A DNA stretch of 64,000 nt from the NCBI GenBank assembly GCA_028875875.1, contig JAGWUV010000001.1, positions 1 through 64,000 on the forward strand, read 5' to 3'. The notes beneath the pieces were generated by a model. The model was given only the letters and a program-made list of their open reading frames with translations, did no database searches and was not told where the DNA came from. A program made the translations under genes and the position numbers. This document shows, in pieces, positions 25,461-35,341 of this stretch (position 1 is the first letter of the stretch; each line of letters starts with the position of its first letter). This DNA is from Bacteroidota bacterium. Its GTDB lineage: Bacteria; Bacteroidota; Bacteroidia; Chitinophagales; Chitinophagaceae.

Positions 25461-28400
25461 TTACAGGCCTTTTAGTGTAACCAGGCGATCCCATTTGTTT
25501 GTCCGGGCTTCTTCAGCCTGGTGCAGAAATGCTTCTGCCAATACGGGATCTTTCGCTTTAATTACTTTAAAACGGTTTTCATGATACATAAACTCACTTA
25601 ATGGAATAGACGGTTCTTTAGAGTCGATCACAAAACGTTGACCTTTAGGTTTGAGTGGGTTATAGTGGAACAACGGCCAATAGCCTGATTTAACTGCAAA
25701 GTCTTGTTCATCGGCACCATGCGCCATATCAATACCGTGTGCAATACAATGGCTGTAAGCGATGATCAGTGATGGACCGGGATAGGCTTCCGCTTCCAGG
25801 ATAGTTCTGATGGTGTGAGCATCATTACCACCCATAGCAATTTGTGCTACATAAGCGGTGCCGTGTGCAATGGCCTGCAGTGCAAGGTCTTTTTTACCGG
25901 TTGTTTTACCATTCACGGCAAATTTTGCACTGGAGCCTACAGGTGTTGACTTAGATTTTTGTCCGCCTGTATTAGAATACACTTCTGTATCCAGCACCAT
26001 GATGTTGATGTTCTCTCCGGTAGAGAGAATATGATCCAATCCGCCATAACCAATATCATAGGCCCATCCATCACCACCGATGATCCAGATAGATTTTTCT
26101 GTTAAGAAGTCTGCCAGGTGATAAAGATTATGTGCCGCTACACTATTGATACCGCTCAAACGGTGTTTAAGTTCCTTAATCAGTTCATGTTTTACACGAA
26201 ATTCTGCTTCACCTGTTTCAGGAGCCTGTAATATAGAATTAGCGAGGTCTTCACCCACTTCTGAGCTCATCTGGTTCAATAAAGCGGCTGCTACTTCTTT
26301 CTTCTTATCGCTGGCCAGTTTAATACCTAAGCCAAATTCTGCATTGTCTTCGAAGAGAGAGTTAGCCCAGGCCGGACCCACACCGTGTTTATTGGTACTC
26401 CATGGAGTGGTGGGCAGGTTACCGCCAAAGATGGAAGAACAACCCGTTGCATTGGCAACGATCATTTTTTCACCAAACAACTGTGTAAGCAGTTTAATAT
26501 AAGGTGTTTCACCGCAGCCGGCACAGGCACCGGAGAATTCGAATAATGGCTGAAAGAATTGGGAGCCCTTCACTGTGTTGCGGTTGATTCTTGACCTGTC
26601 AACCTCAGGCAAGTTGATGAAGAAATCCCAATTCTCTTTTTCAGCAGCTTGCATAGGAGTTTTATCGTACATGTTGATGGCTTTATGGCCCGGATCTTCT
26701 TTGCTCACCATGGGGCAGAATTCCACGCACAAAGTGCATCCTGTACAATCTTCTGTTGATACCTGCAGTGTATAGGCCTCTTTTGTTTTATCCCATTCTT
26801 TACCGATGGGATCAACATGTTTGAATGATGCAGGAGCATCTTTCAAAAGCTCTTTATCGTATACTTTCGGACGAATAGCAGCATGCGGACAAATCAGGAA
26901 GCATTTACCACATTGTGTACACAGATCGGCATCCCAAACAGGAACGGCATCTGCAATATTTCTTTTCTCAAACTTGGTGGTTCCTGAAGGGAAAGTACCA
27001 TCTACAGGGAATGCACTTACCGGTAATTCATCACCTTCTCCCGCAATGATCTTCGCCAATACCTCTTTCACAAATTCAGGAGATTCTTTCGGAACAACTT
27101 CATCCAAAGGAATATCGCCGGTTTGATATTGTGAATAATCTATTTCATTCAAATTATCGAGGGCTTTATCTACTGCCACGTAATTCTTTTGAACAATGGC
27201 TTCACCTTTTTTCCAGTAAGTATCATAAATCGCTTCTTTAATTTTTTCTATCGCTTCTTCTCTTGGTAATACATTACTGATGGCAAAGAAGCAGGTTTGC
27301 AAAATTGTATTGATACGGTTGCCCATTCCTGTTTCCTTCGCAACCTTATACGCATTGATGGTATAGAAACGAAGATTTTTTTCTATGATCTCTTCCTGTA
27401 TTTTTTTAGGAAGCTTGCTCCATACCTCTTCTTTCTCATAAGGAGCATTCAAAAGAAATACGGCACCCGGTTCTGCATTTTTGAGGATATCGTATTTGGT
27501 TAGATAATTGAAATGATGACAGGCGATGAAGTTGGCAGACTGTACAAGATACGTAGAACGGATCGGCTTTTTACCGGAACGTAAATGCGATACCGTTAAT
27601 GATCCTGATTTTTTGGAATCATATACAAAATAGCCCTGTACAAAATCCTCTGTTTTTTCACCAATGATTTTGATAGAGTTTTTATTGGCACTTACTGTTC
27701 CGTCTGCACCCAGGCCAAAGAACAATCCCCTGAAAGTATGCTGACTGTCTAATGAAAGGTTCTTATCATATTCCAGGCTGGTATGTGTAACATCGTCATC
27801 AATACCAATGGTAAAGTGATTTTTAGGATGTTCTTTCAGCATTTCCCTGAAAACAGCTTTAGCCATAGCAGGAGTGAACTCTTTGGAAGATAAACCATAA
27901 CGGCCTCCAATTACATGGGCATGATGGTTTTCGAGAGATTCGTTCAGAGCATTTACCACATCCATATATAGGGGCTCACCAATACTGTTAGGTTCTTTAC
28001 AACGATCGAGTACTGCAATATTAGTAACGGATTTAGGCAATACGGACATAAAATCTTCTACAGCGAACGGGCGGTATAAACGCACATAGATCATACCTAC
28101 ATGAACGCCGGGGCGTTCGTTTAAGAAATCTACCATTTCCTGCACGGCACCGGCACCGGATCCCATGATCACAATCACTCTGTCGGGATGCGGATGGCCA
28201 TAATATTCAAAAGGCTTATAGCGACGACCTGTTAGCTTGTAAAATTTCTCAAACATCTCTTTCACAATACCAGGTACATTTTCATAGTAAGGATTGGCTG
28301 CTTCCCTGTTTTGAAAATACACATCAGGGTTTTGCGCTGTACCGCGGATAAATGGATTATCCGGAGACAAAGCCCTGCTTCTGTGTGCATTGATATCAGC

Positions 28401-29039
28401 CGGGTCCATCATCGCAGCGATCACTTCATCAGAAATTACTTCTACTTCTGATAATTCGTGTGACGTACGGAATCCATCGAAAATATTCAGGAAAGGAACT
28501 CTGGAACGTAAGGTAGCAGCCTGTGCGATCAGGGCCATATCCATTACTTCCTGTGGTGAAGCGCTGAACAATTGTGAAAAGCCGGTAGCCCGTACAGACA
28601 TTACATCACTATGATCTCCAAAAATGGACAATGCATGAGTGGCCAGCGTTCTGGCAGCAATATGAAAAACAACCGGTGTTAACTCACCTGCAATCTTGTA
28701 CATATTAGGGATCATGAGCAAAAGGCCCTGCGATGCAGTAAATGTGGTTGCCAAAGCACCACCCTGCAAAGCACCGTGAATAGCACCGGCAGCACCGGCT
28801 TCACTTTGCATCTCTACCACTTTCGGGGTTTGCCCGAAAATATTTTTAATACCCTTCGCACTCCATTCGTCTGCCCATTCGCCCATGGTAGAAGAGGGAG
28901 TGATAGGATAAATAGCACAAACTTCATTGGTTTTATAAGCAATATAGGCGGCGGCCTCATTGCCATCCATGATGGTTACATCTTCTTTATGAACTCCTTT
29001 CTTTTCAGAACTAACAGGAGCTGTTTCTTGGCTTTGCAT
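25461..29039 (-). CDS. nifJ: Pyruvate:ferredoxin (flavodoxin) oxidoreductase
   Basis: 1192 residues, the full length of the homodimeric enzyme. It oxidises pyruvate with CoA to acetyl-CoA and CO2, reducing ferredoxin or flavodoxin. Domain order: pyrimidine-binding domain (NEVCAIYPITPSSTMGEW, about 36-53), domains II-III, two 4Fe-4S sets (CTQCGKCFLICP near 700 and CTGCTLCVEFCP near 755), then the TPP-diphosphate domain with GACAGCGETPY, GCSSIFGGNLPTTPW, GGDGWAYDIGYGGLDH and DTEVYSNTGGQKSKSTP. Cytoplasmic. Own promoter region of 210 bp; own terminator. A ferredoxin producer beside a complex I without NADH module is notable. Confidence 0.97.
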   Translation of the reverse strand: MQSQETAPVSSEKKGVHKEDVTIMDGNEAAAYIAYKTNEVCAIYPITPSSTMGEWADEWSAKGIKNIFGQTPKVVEMQSEAGAAGAIHGALQGGALATTFTASQGLLLMIPNMYKIAGELTPVVFHIAARTLATHALSIFGDHSDVMSVRATGFSQLFSASPQEVMDMALIAQAATLRSRVPFLNIFDGFRTSHELSEVEVISDEVIAAMMDPADINAHRSRALSPDNPFIRGTAQNPDVYFQNREAANPYYENVPGIVKEMFEKFYKLTGRRYKPFEYYGHPHPDRVIVIMGSGAGAVQEMVDFLNERPGVHVGMIYVRLYRPFAVEDFMSVLPKSVTNIAVLDRCKEPNSIGEPLYMDVVNALNESLENHHAHVIGGRYGLSSKEFTPAMAKAVFREMLKEHPKNHFTIGIDDDVTHTSLEYDKNLSLDSQHTFRGLFFGLGADGTVSANKNSIKIIGEKTEDFVQGYFVYDSKKSGSLTVSHLRSGKKPIRSTYLVQSANFIACHHFNYLTKYDILKNAEPGAVFLLNAPYEKEEVWSKLPKKIQEEIIEKNLRFYTINAYKVAKETGMGNRINTILQTCFFAISNVLPREEAIEKIKEAIYDTYWKKGEAIVQKNYVAVDKALDNLNEIDYSQYQTGDIPLDEVVPKESPEFVKEVLAKIIAGEGDELPVSAFPVDGTFPSGTTKFEKRNIADAVPVWDADLCTQCGKCFLICPHAAIRPKVYDKELLKDAPASFKHVDPIGKEWDKTKEAYTLQVSTEDCTGCTLCVEFCPMVSKEDPGHKAINMYDKTPMQAAEKENWDFFINLPEVDRSRINRNTVKGSQFFQPLFEFSGACAGCGETPYIKLLTQLFGEKMIVANATGCSSIFGGNLPTTPWSTNKHGVGPAWANSLFEDNAEFGLGIKLASDKKKEVAAALLNQMSSEVGEDLANSILQAPETGEAEFRVKHELIKELKHRLSGINSVAAHNLYHLADFLTEKSIWIIGGDGWAYDIGYGGLDHILSTGENINIMVLDTEVYSNTGGQKSKSTPVGSSAKFAVNGKTTGKKDLALQAIAHGTAYVAQIAMGGNDAHTIRTILEAEAYPGPSLIIAYSHCIAHGIDMAHGADEQDFAVKSGYWPLFHYNPLKPKGQRFVIDSKEPSIPLSEFMYHENRFKVIKAKDPVLAEAFLHQAEEARTNKWDRLVTLKGL

Positions 29040-29249
29040 AACGCTTGATTTAAATGAATAGAAATGCGAGCCGAAAATAGAAACAGCATTTACCGAAAAA
29101 CATGATGGATGTCAACGCGAAAGATGATTCTTTGCAGGTTGATATTTAAGTCAAAAATGAAAACGAATAACCTAAAAGGAGTTGTGCGTAGTACGTTATA
29201 AGTGAAGTGTTTTTTATCATTAGCCAAGACACTTATCCCTCATCATTCA

Positions 29250-30095
29250 CTATTGCCCATACTGCTTGCGGTACCTGGATGGCGTTGTGCCCTTTACCTG
29301 TTTAAACTGCTTACTGAAATGTGCCCAGCTGTTATAGCCGCTATTGTAACAAACATCCATCACCGGCTCGGTGGTGGTTTGTAACAATTTACAGGCATGA
29401 CCGATACGCAGCTCTTTCAAAAAATCGAAATAACTTTTTTTGATATTCTTTTTAAAGAAGCGGCAAAATGTTGGAATACTCATACCGGCTATATCGGCCA
29501 CTTCCTGTAGGGTAATTTGCTTGAGATAATGTTTAAGGGAGTAATCGAATATTTTTTCAATAGCAGAATTTTCTCTGGTACTGGAAGAAAAAGAAAAATC
29601 GGCAGTAAGAACTTCAGCGGAAGATGGTTTACTAATGGCCTGTAAGCAGATCATCAATGCATACAACCTGTTTAAACCTGCAGAATGTTCCATCTCTTTT
29701 ATTAAAGGGGCTATGGTTTTTCTCAAAGAAGGTTTTATCCACAATCCATTGTTCTTACCATTCAATAATCCCTTTATCTGTTTCATTTCGGGTAATTGTA
29801 AAAAGGCATCTCCCCAGAAATCTTTTTTAAAATGAACCACAACTGCACTACCTGTTATTTTATGATGTGATTTCCTGAACCAATGTGGCAGTTCGCTCCC
29901 CAGGAAAAAAATATCCCCTGCCGCGTAGTTACCTACATAATCACCAATCAATGCCGTTCCATGTCCTTCGGTGATCAATATCAACTCACATTCTTCATGC
30001 TTGTGCCAGTTGGTTTCAAAATCCGGTGTACGGTAGGTGCGGCAAGCAAAGGATTTATCTTCTTCAATATGTATCTTCTGGATAAGTGTACGCAT
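29250..30095 (-). CDS. AraC-family transcriptional regulator, probable xylose regulator
   Basis: 281 residues. N-terminal cupin sensor domain (about 25-110: HEECELILITEGHGTALIGD, GDIFFLGSELPHWF), C-terminal AraC DNA-binding domain (about 180-281) with two helix-turn-helix units: ITLQEVADIAGMSIPTFCRF and VMDVCYNSGYNSWAHFSKQF followed by GTTPSRYRKQ. It is divergent from xylB-xylA across 189 bp, so regulation of xylose use is the natural inference. The ATG is at 30095. Confidence 0.93.
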   Translation of the reverse strand: MRTLIQKIHIEEDKSFACRTYRTPDFETNWHKHEECELILITEGHGTALIGDYVGNYAAGDIFFLGSELPHWFRKSHHKITGSAVVVHFKKDFWGDAFLQLPEMKQIKGLLNGKNNGLWIKPSLRKTIAPLIKEMEHSAGLNRLYALMICLQAISKPSSAEVLTADFSFSSSTRENSAIEKIFDYSLKHYLKQITLQEVADIAGMSIPTFCRFFKKNIKKSYFDFLKELRIGHACKLLQTTTEPVMDVCYNSGYNSWAHFSKQFKQVKGTTPSRYRKQYGQ

Positions 30096-30284
30096 GGAAA
30101 AATAACCTGTATTTTATCAGTATTTTTTGATGAATTTATAAATGATTGATAAGATAGCATATTTTTTTTCCCAGATAGCGGTTGCTCCGCAGCACAAAGG
30201 CTAGTTATTTTGACAATAAGATCACAGAACTGCATGAACGATTGTTGCGCAGTATTCTTTTGATTGCCATTTAAAAGAGATGCC

Positions 30285-31760
30285 ATGTTATTACTGGGAA
30301 TAGACGTAGGAACTTCTTCGATAAAGGTTTCGGTAGTAGATGCACAAACAGGAAAAACCATTACCGCTGCCCAATATCCCGAAACAGAAGCTGGTATTAT
30401 TGCACCGCAGCCGGGCTGGGCAGAACAATCGCCCATGCAATGGTGGCACGATGTTAAACAAGCTATACTTAAGGCGCATGCTACAAAAGCCTATAACCCT
30501 AAAGACATCAGGGCCATTGGTATTGCTTACCAGATGCATGGTTTGGTAATGGTTGATAAAAACCAGGAGCCTTTACGCAACAGTATTATCTGGTGCGATA
30601 GCCGCGCTGTTAGCATAGGTAACCTGGCTTTTGAATCCATCGGCGAGCAACATTGTTTAACACATTTATTGAATTCACCGGGCAACTTTACTGCTTCAAA
30701 ACTGGCATGGGTACAACACAACGAACCGGGTATTTACGAACAGGCCGATAAGATTATGCTACCCGGTGATTTTATTGCCATGCAATTAACAGGCAGGTCC
30801 ACCACCAGTATTTCTACTTTATCAGAAGGCGTTTTCTGGGATTTTAAAAACAACAGTTTATCAGAAGCGGTTTTCGGATATTATGGTTTCCCAAAGTCAT
30901 TAATTCCGGAGATTAAAGATGTATTTACAGAACATGGAACCATAACAGCCGCTGTTGCTGCCGAATTATCATTAACTACCGGTATTCCGGTGACCTATAA
31001 AGCCGGCGACCAACCCAACAATGCTTTGTCATTGAATGTGCTGCAGCCCGGCGAAGTAGCCGCTACTGCCGGAACTTCAGGTGTGATCTATGCCGTAAGC
31101 GATGAGCTTACCTACGATCAACAATCGAGAGTAAACAGCTTTGCCCATGTAAACCATACGCAAACAGAAACAAGAACGGGTGTTTTACTGTGCATCAACG
31201 GAACGGGTATTGCCAACAGGTGGATCAAAAATATTGCAGCACCGCAAATGAGTTATGGCCAAATGAATGAAGCTGCCGCTACTATTGAGCCGGGCAGCAA
31301 TGGCCTCCAACTGCTACCTTTTGGTAACGGTGCTGAAAGGATGCTGAATAACGAAATCGTAGGCTGTCAATTGGAGAACATAGACCTGAATGTGCATACG
31401 GCAGCACATTTATTCAGGGCTACACAGGAAGGCATTGCCTTTGCTTTCCGCTACGGACTGGATATTATGAGAGAGAATGGCATTCAACCCGGTATTATTC
31501 GTGCCGGTAAGGCTAATATGTTCTTGAGCAATGTATTTACCGAAGCCTTTGTGAATGTAACAAATACACCCGTTGAACTGCATGATTGCGATGGAAGCGT
31601 AGGAGCTGCCATTGGTGCTGGTATCGGAGCTGGAATTTATGGCAGTGCTGCAGAGGCATTCAGCCATCAAAAAGCATTAGCTACAATAGAGCCAACAAAA
31701 TCAATACTGTATGATGAGTTGTATACTAAGTGGAAAAAACAATTACTGAAATTTTTATAG
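30285..31760 (+). CDS. xylB: Xylulokinase
   Basis: 491 residues from the ATG at 30285 (MLLLGIDVGTSSIKVSVVD); a TTG 21 nt earlier is rejected. FGGY-family sugar kinase: the phosphate-1 motif GIDVGTSSIK, the substrate-site YQMHGLVMVD, the GDQPNNALSLNVLQPGE segment and AAIGAGIGAGIYGSA near the end are clear. It phosphorylates D-xylulose for entry into the pentose phosphate pathway. Followed after 101 bp by xylA. Confidence 0.94.
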   Translation: MLLLGIDVGTSSIKVSVVDAQTGKTITAAQYPETEAGIIAPQPGWAEQSPMQWWHDVKQAILKAHATKAYNPKDIRAIGIAYQMHGLVMVDKNQEPLRNSIIWCDSRAVSIGNLAFESIGEQHCLTHLLNSPGNFTASKLAWVQHNEPGIYEQADKIMLPGDFIAMQLTGRSTTSISTLSEGVFWDFKNNSLSEAVFGYYGFPKSLIPEIKDVFTEHGTITAAVAAELSLTTGIPVTYKAGDQPNNALSLNVLQPGEVAATAGTSGVIYAVSDELTYDQQSRVNSFAHVNHTQTETRTGVLLCINGTGIANRWIKNIAAPQMSYGQMNEAAATIEPGSNGLQLLPFGNGAERMLNNEIVGCQLENIDLNVHTAAHLFRATQEGIAFAFRYGLDIMRENGIQPGIIRAGKANMFLSNVFTEAFVNVTNTPVELHDCDGSVGAAIGAGIGAGIYGSAAEAFSHQKALATIEPTKSILYDELYTKWKKQLLKFL

Positions 31761-31783
31761 TTGCTCAAAGAGCAGAATGTACA

Positions 31784-31806
31784 AGTGAGTGACACAACAG
31801 GCGATG
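31784..31806. repeat. Second copy of REP-like word in xylB-xylA gap
   Basis: The stretch AGTGAGTGACACAACAGG plus CGATG resembles 15830-15852 near nuoI (17 of 23 positions). It sits in an otherwise unremarkable 101-bp intergenic segment and lacks the downstream inverted arm that the nuo copy has. Confidence 0.35.
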
Positions 31807-31861
31807 CCATGTAACACAAAAGACGGTACCTTTTCCATAAATTTTAAAAATTCAAATTATT

Positions 31862-33190
31862 ATGTCTGTTCTTATTGGCAACAAAGAATATTTCCCGGGC
31901 ATTGGGAAAATTCAGTTTGAAGGAAAAGATTCAAAGAACCCACTGGCATATAGATATTACGATGAAAACAGGATGGTAGGTGGTAAAACCATGAAAGAAT
32001 GCTTACGTTTTGCTATGGCTTACTGGCATACCCTCTGTGCAACTGGCGGTGATCCTTTTGGTTCGGGTACTAAAATTTTTCCATGGTTGGAAGGAACGGA
32101 TGCGATCAGCAGAGCCAAACATAAAATGGATGCTGCTTTTGAGTTTATGACCAAAATGAGCATTCCTTTTTATTGTTTTCACGATTTTGATTTGGTGGAG
32201 GAAGGCAATACTATTGCCGAATCTGAAAGCAGGTTACAGGCCATTGTTGAGTTTGCCAAACAAAAGCAGGCGGCCAGCGGCATTCAGTTATTATGGGGAA
32301 CAGCTAATGCTTTTTCTAACCCACGTTACATGAACGGCGCTTCTACCAATCCTGATTTTAACGTAGTGGCACATGCCGGCACACAGGTAAAGAATGCCAT
32401 TGATGCTACCATTGCACTGAACGGATCGGGTTATGTATTCTGGGGTGGTCGTGAAGGGTATATGAGCTTGCTGAATACAGATATGAAACGTGAGAAAGAA
32501 CATTTGGCTACCTTCTTACACATGGCTAAAGATTATGCCCGCAAAAATGGTTTTAAAGGATGTTTTTACATTGAACCTAAACCCTGCGAGCCCACTAAAC
32601 ATCAATATGATTATGACAGTGAAACGGTGATCGGCTTTTTGCGCCAATACAATTTGCTGGAAGATTTTAAACTGAATATTGAAGTGAATCATGCTACATT
32701 GGCCGGCCATACTTTTCAGCATGAATTACAGGTAGCTGCCGATGCGGGTATGTTGGGAAGCATTGATGCCAACCGTGGCGATTACCAGAACGGATGGGAT
32801 ACAGATCAGTTTCCGGTGAACTTGTTGGAACTGGTAGAAGCCATGCTGGTAATTGTAGAAGCAGGTGGCTTTACCACAGGTGGTATCAACTTCGATGCAA
32901 AGACAAGGCGTAATTCAACTGACCTTGAAGACATCTTCATTGCACATATCAGCGGTATGGACATCTTTGCCCGTGCCTTACTGGTAACACAGGATATCCT
33001 CGAACAATCAGACTATAAAAAGCTGAGAAAAGAACGGTATGCTTCTTTCGATAGTGGCAATGGCGCTGTCTTTGAACAGGGTAAATTAACACTGGAAGAT
33101 TTAAGAAAGATCGCTATTGCCAATGGTGAACCTAAGCAAATCAGTGGCAAGCAGGAGCTGTATGAGCTGATACTGAACATGTATATGTAA
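31862..33190 (+). CDS. xylA: Xylose isomerase
   Basis: 442 residues, the length of the class II enzymes. It converts D-xylose to D-xylulose. Visible landmarks are [14 protein letters not shown], the catalytic-His strand [13 protein letters not shown], the metal-site [18 protein letters not shown] and [19 protein letters not shown], and [19 protein letters not shown]. Second gene of the xylBA operon, ended by a strong terminator. Confidence 0.97.
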   Translation: MSVLIGNKEYFPGIGKIQFEGKDSKNPLAYRYYDENRMVGGKTMKECLRFAMAYWHTLCATGGDPFGSGTKIFPWLEGTDAISRAKHKMDAAFEFMTKMSIPFYCFHDFDLVEEGNTIAESESRLQAIVEFAKQKQAASGIQLLWGTANAFSNPRYMNGASTNPDFNVVAHAGTQVKNAIDATIALNGSGYVFWGGREGYMSLLNTDMKREKEHLATFLHMAKDYARKNGFKGCFYIEPKPCEPTKHQYDYDSETVIGFLRQYNLLEDFKLNIEVNHATLAGHTFQHELQVAADAGMLGSIDANRGDYQNGWDTDQFPVNLLELVEAMLVIVEAGGFTTGGINFDAKTRRNSTDLEDIFIAHISGMDIFARALLVTQDILEQSDYKKLRKERYASFDSGNGAVFEQGKLTLEDLRKIAIANGEPKQISGKQELYELILNMYM

Positions 33191-33213
33191 TTATAAGCAG
33201 TTATATAATAAAC

Positions 33214-33245
33214 AAAAAGCCGCTGAGAGATTCAGCGGCTTTTTT
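33214..33245. terminator. Bidirectional terminator between xylA and an amidohydrolase
   Basis: Perfect 13-bp stem (33214-33226 with 33232-33244), G+C-rich core GCCGCTGA, loop of 5 nt, A-run on the left and T-run on the right. It lies between the convergent stops of xylA and the gene ending at 33264. Confidence 0.93.
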
Positions 33246-33263
33246 ATGCAATACATGTTTTAC

Positions 33264-34556
33264 TTACTTATGTAAAACATCCTTATACACCACTCCGGCT
33301 TTCATTACAAATTGCACATTCTCCAGGCTCGTGATATCGGTAAGCGGATCTTTAGTAACAGCGACCAGGTCGGCCCATTTATTCACCGTTACAGATCCAA
33401 GTTTTTCTTTCACCCCCAACAAGTCTGCCGCATTAATAGTAGCCGCCTGTATGGCCTGCATAGGTGTTAAACCATATTTCACCATCCATTTGAACTGCTT
33501 TGCATTCCAGCCATGCGGATATACACCTGCATCAGTTCCAAAAGTGATCTTTACACCGGCTTTCACTGCTTTAGCAAAACTTTCCCTTTGTGTTTTTCCC
33601 ACCATCCTTTCTTTATTCAAAATCTTTTCAGGATAACCCAGGCGGGCATATTCACTCATAATGTATTCGTCATTGTAAATGTCCGCATCAAGGTAAGTAC
33701 CATGTTCTTTCATTAACTGAATAGCCTCATCATCCAAAAAACTACCATGTTCAATAGAAGCAACACCGGCTTTCACCGCCATTTTAATGGCTTCCGTTCC
33801 ATGGGCATGGGCACAGGCTTTCTTTCCCCACAACTTCGCCTCGCTAACAATCGCATTCATTTCTTCCTGTGTAAACTGGGGTGCACCTACACTTTCTTCT
33901 TCTGTAAGTACGCCGGCACTGGCGCCGAACTTAATCACATCCGCACCGTATTTTATGTTGTAGCGCACCTGTTTACGCAATTCATCCACACCATTGGCAA
34001 CGCCGGTCATTTCTTTTGGAATTTTAAAATCGAGATAGGGTGAAAAACCGTTCAGGTCGCCATGGCTGCCTGTAGAACCAATAAATAAAGTGGCCACGTA
34101 TAAACGCGGACCAGGAATATCGCCACGGTTAATAGCATTGCGTAAAGCCACATCTACAAATCCACGGGCACCCACATCACGACAGGTGGTGAAACCTGCT
34201 TCGAGGGTACGCTTAGCGAAAATGTGAGCAATGATGGCATCATCAACAGGCGTATTGCGGAAGATATCTGCATAATAATCGCCGCTGGGCTGGCTGGTAA
34301 TATGCGTATGGCAATCGATTAAACCGGGCAATACAGTTGCATTGGAAAGATCGATGACCGTTGCGGAATCAGGAATGGGAATATTGACGCCCACCTGTTT
34401 GATAGAATCATTACGAATAATGATTACCTGGTTGGTTAATACTTTGCCGTTCTCTGTGTCGATCAGTTTTCCGGCTTTCACAGCGATCAATTTTTGCTGT
34501 GCCAGTAAAGATGCCGAACTGATGAAAAGTGAAAAAAGGAGGAAGGTTTTTCTCAT
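33264..34556 (-). CDS. Exported metal-dependent amidohydrolase, imidazolonepropionase-like
   Basis: 430 residues from the ATG at 34556. A signal peptide (MRKTFLLFSLFISSASLLAQ) precedes an amidohydrolase TIM barrel: LPGLIDCHTHITSQ (HxH metal pair), DVIKFGASAG (bridging Lys), KKACAHAHGTEAI and VASIEHGSFLDDE (His ligands) and ITFGTDAGVYPHG (catalytic Asp). All expected ligands are present. Related Bacteroidota proteins are periplasmic prolidase-like or Xaa-Pro dipeptidase-type hydrolases; the substrate is not readable. Confidence 0.93.
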   Translation of the reverse strand: MRKTFLLFSLFISSASLLAQQKLIAVKAGKLIDTENGKVLTNQVIIIRNDSIKQVGVNIPIPDSATVIDLSNATVLPGLIDCHTHITSQPSGDYYADIFRNTPVDDAIIAHIFAKRTLEAGFTTCRDVGARGFVDVALRNAINRGDIPGPRLYVATLFIGSTGSHGDLNGFSPYLDFKIPKEMTGVANGVDELRKQVRYNIKYGADVIKFGASAGVLTEEESVGAPQFTQEEMNAIVSEAKLWGKKACAHAHGTEAIKMAVKAGVASIEHGSFLDDEAIQLMKEHGTYLDADIYNDEYIMSEYARLGYPEKILNKERMVGKTQRESFAKAVKAGVKITFGTDAGVYPHGWNAKQFKWMVKYGLTPMQAIQAATINAADLLGVKEKLGSVTVNKWADLVAVTKDPLTDITSLENVQFVMKAGVVYKDVLHK

Positions 34557-34691
34557 GTGCAATTATTTTCCTCCCAAGTTAAAGAAACTGGTTTTACGGA
34601 CAGTAAGAATATGGTAAAGAGCTTAGGTTAAAGGAATTTTAAGATGTTTGTATTTATATGTTTTTATCCTTCTTGCAAAATTTGTAACCGG

Positions 34692-35273
34692 CTACTCATC
34701 ATTCAATCCCTTTCCTTTCAGTATCTGCGGAATATATTTTTCTATTCTTCCTTCTCTTGTTTTCGATTGCGCGGCAGCAGCAAAATAAAGAAGATAACCT
34801 CTTTGTCTTCCGGGTGTTAATGCTTCAAATGCTTTTTTTAAGGTGCTATCGGCTTTCAAGCGTTTTTTAAATTCTTCCGGAACGGCATATTCAGTAGTTT
34901 TCTTCAATGTTACTTTCAGTCCGGCTTTTTCCACTTCTATGGCCTCATAGATATAAGCTTTCAAAACAGGTTCTAATTCTTTTATGTGCTTAAGATTAGT
35001 AAAACGTACCTGCCGTGTAGCTTGTACATTCGCTGATTGTTGTATAAGAATTCCATGCTCATTTTTTAACAATGCGCCTTTAAAAAAAAGAAAGGCACAA
35101 TATTCTTTAAAGGCATGTATCAAAACAATATTGCTATTGTGTGATGTATAACAGGGAGTGCCCCATTTCAATTCTTCAGTTAATCCGCAGCTTAGTGCAA
35201 TACTTCTCATTTTCTCCATTTCTTTTTGCCATTTTTCGGCTCTGCTTAAATACGCATCAACTTTGGGATTCAT
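34692..35273 (-). CDS. YdeI/OmpD-associated family protein with DUF1801 domain
   Basis: 193 residues. N-terminal DUF1801-type fold (about 10-110: EELKWGTPCYTSHNSNIVLI, AFLFFKGALLKN) and a C-terminal YdeI/OmdA helix motif (about 130-190: VPEEFKKRLKADSTLKKAFE, LTPGRQRGYLLYFAAAAQSKTR, RIEKYIPQILKGKG). Cytoplasmic; the biochemical role of the family is undefined. ATG at 35273. Confidence 0.88.
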   Translation of the reverse strand: MNPKVDAYLSRAEKWQKEMEKMRSIALSCGLTEELKWGTPCYTSHNSNIVLIHAFKEYCAFLFFKGALLKNEHGILIQQSANVQATRQVRFTNLKHIKELEPVLKAYIYEAIEVEKAGLKVTLKKTTEYAVPEEFKKRLKADSTLKKAFEALTPGRQRGYLLYFAAAAQSKTREGRIEKYIPQILKGKGLNDE

Positions 35274-35341
35274 GATATGATGGATTGTTTCGGAAAATTT
35301 GATTCACTCTCTAAGTTACTGTTCCTTTAATGATGGCATGG

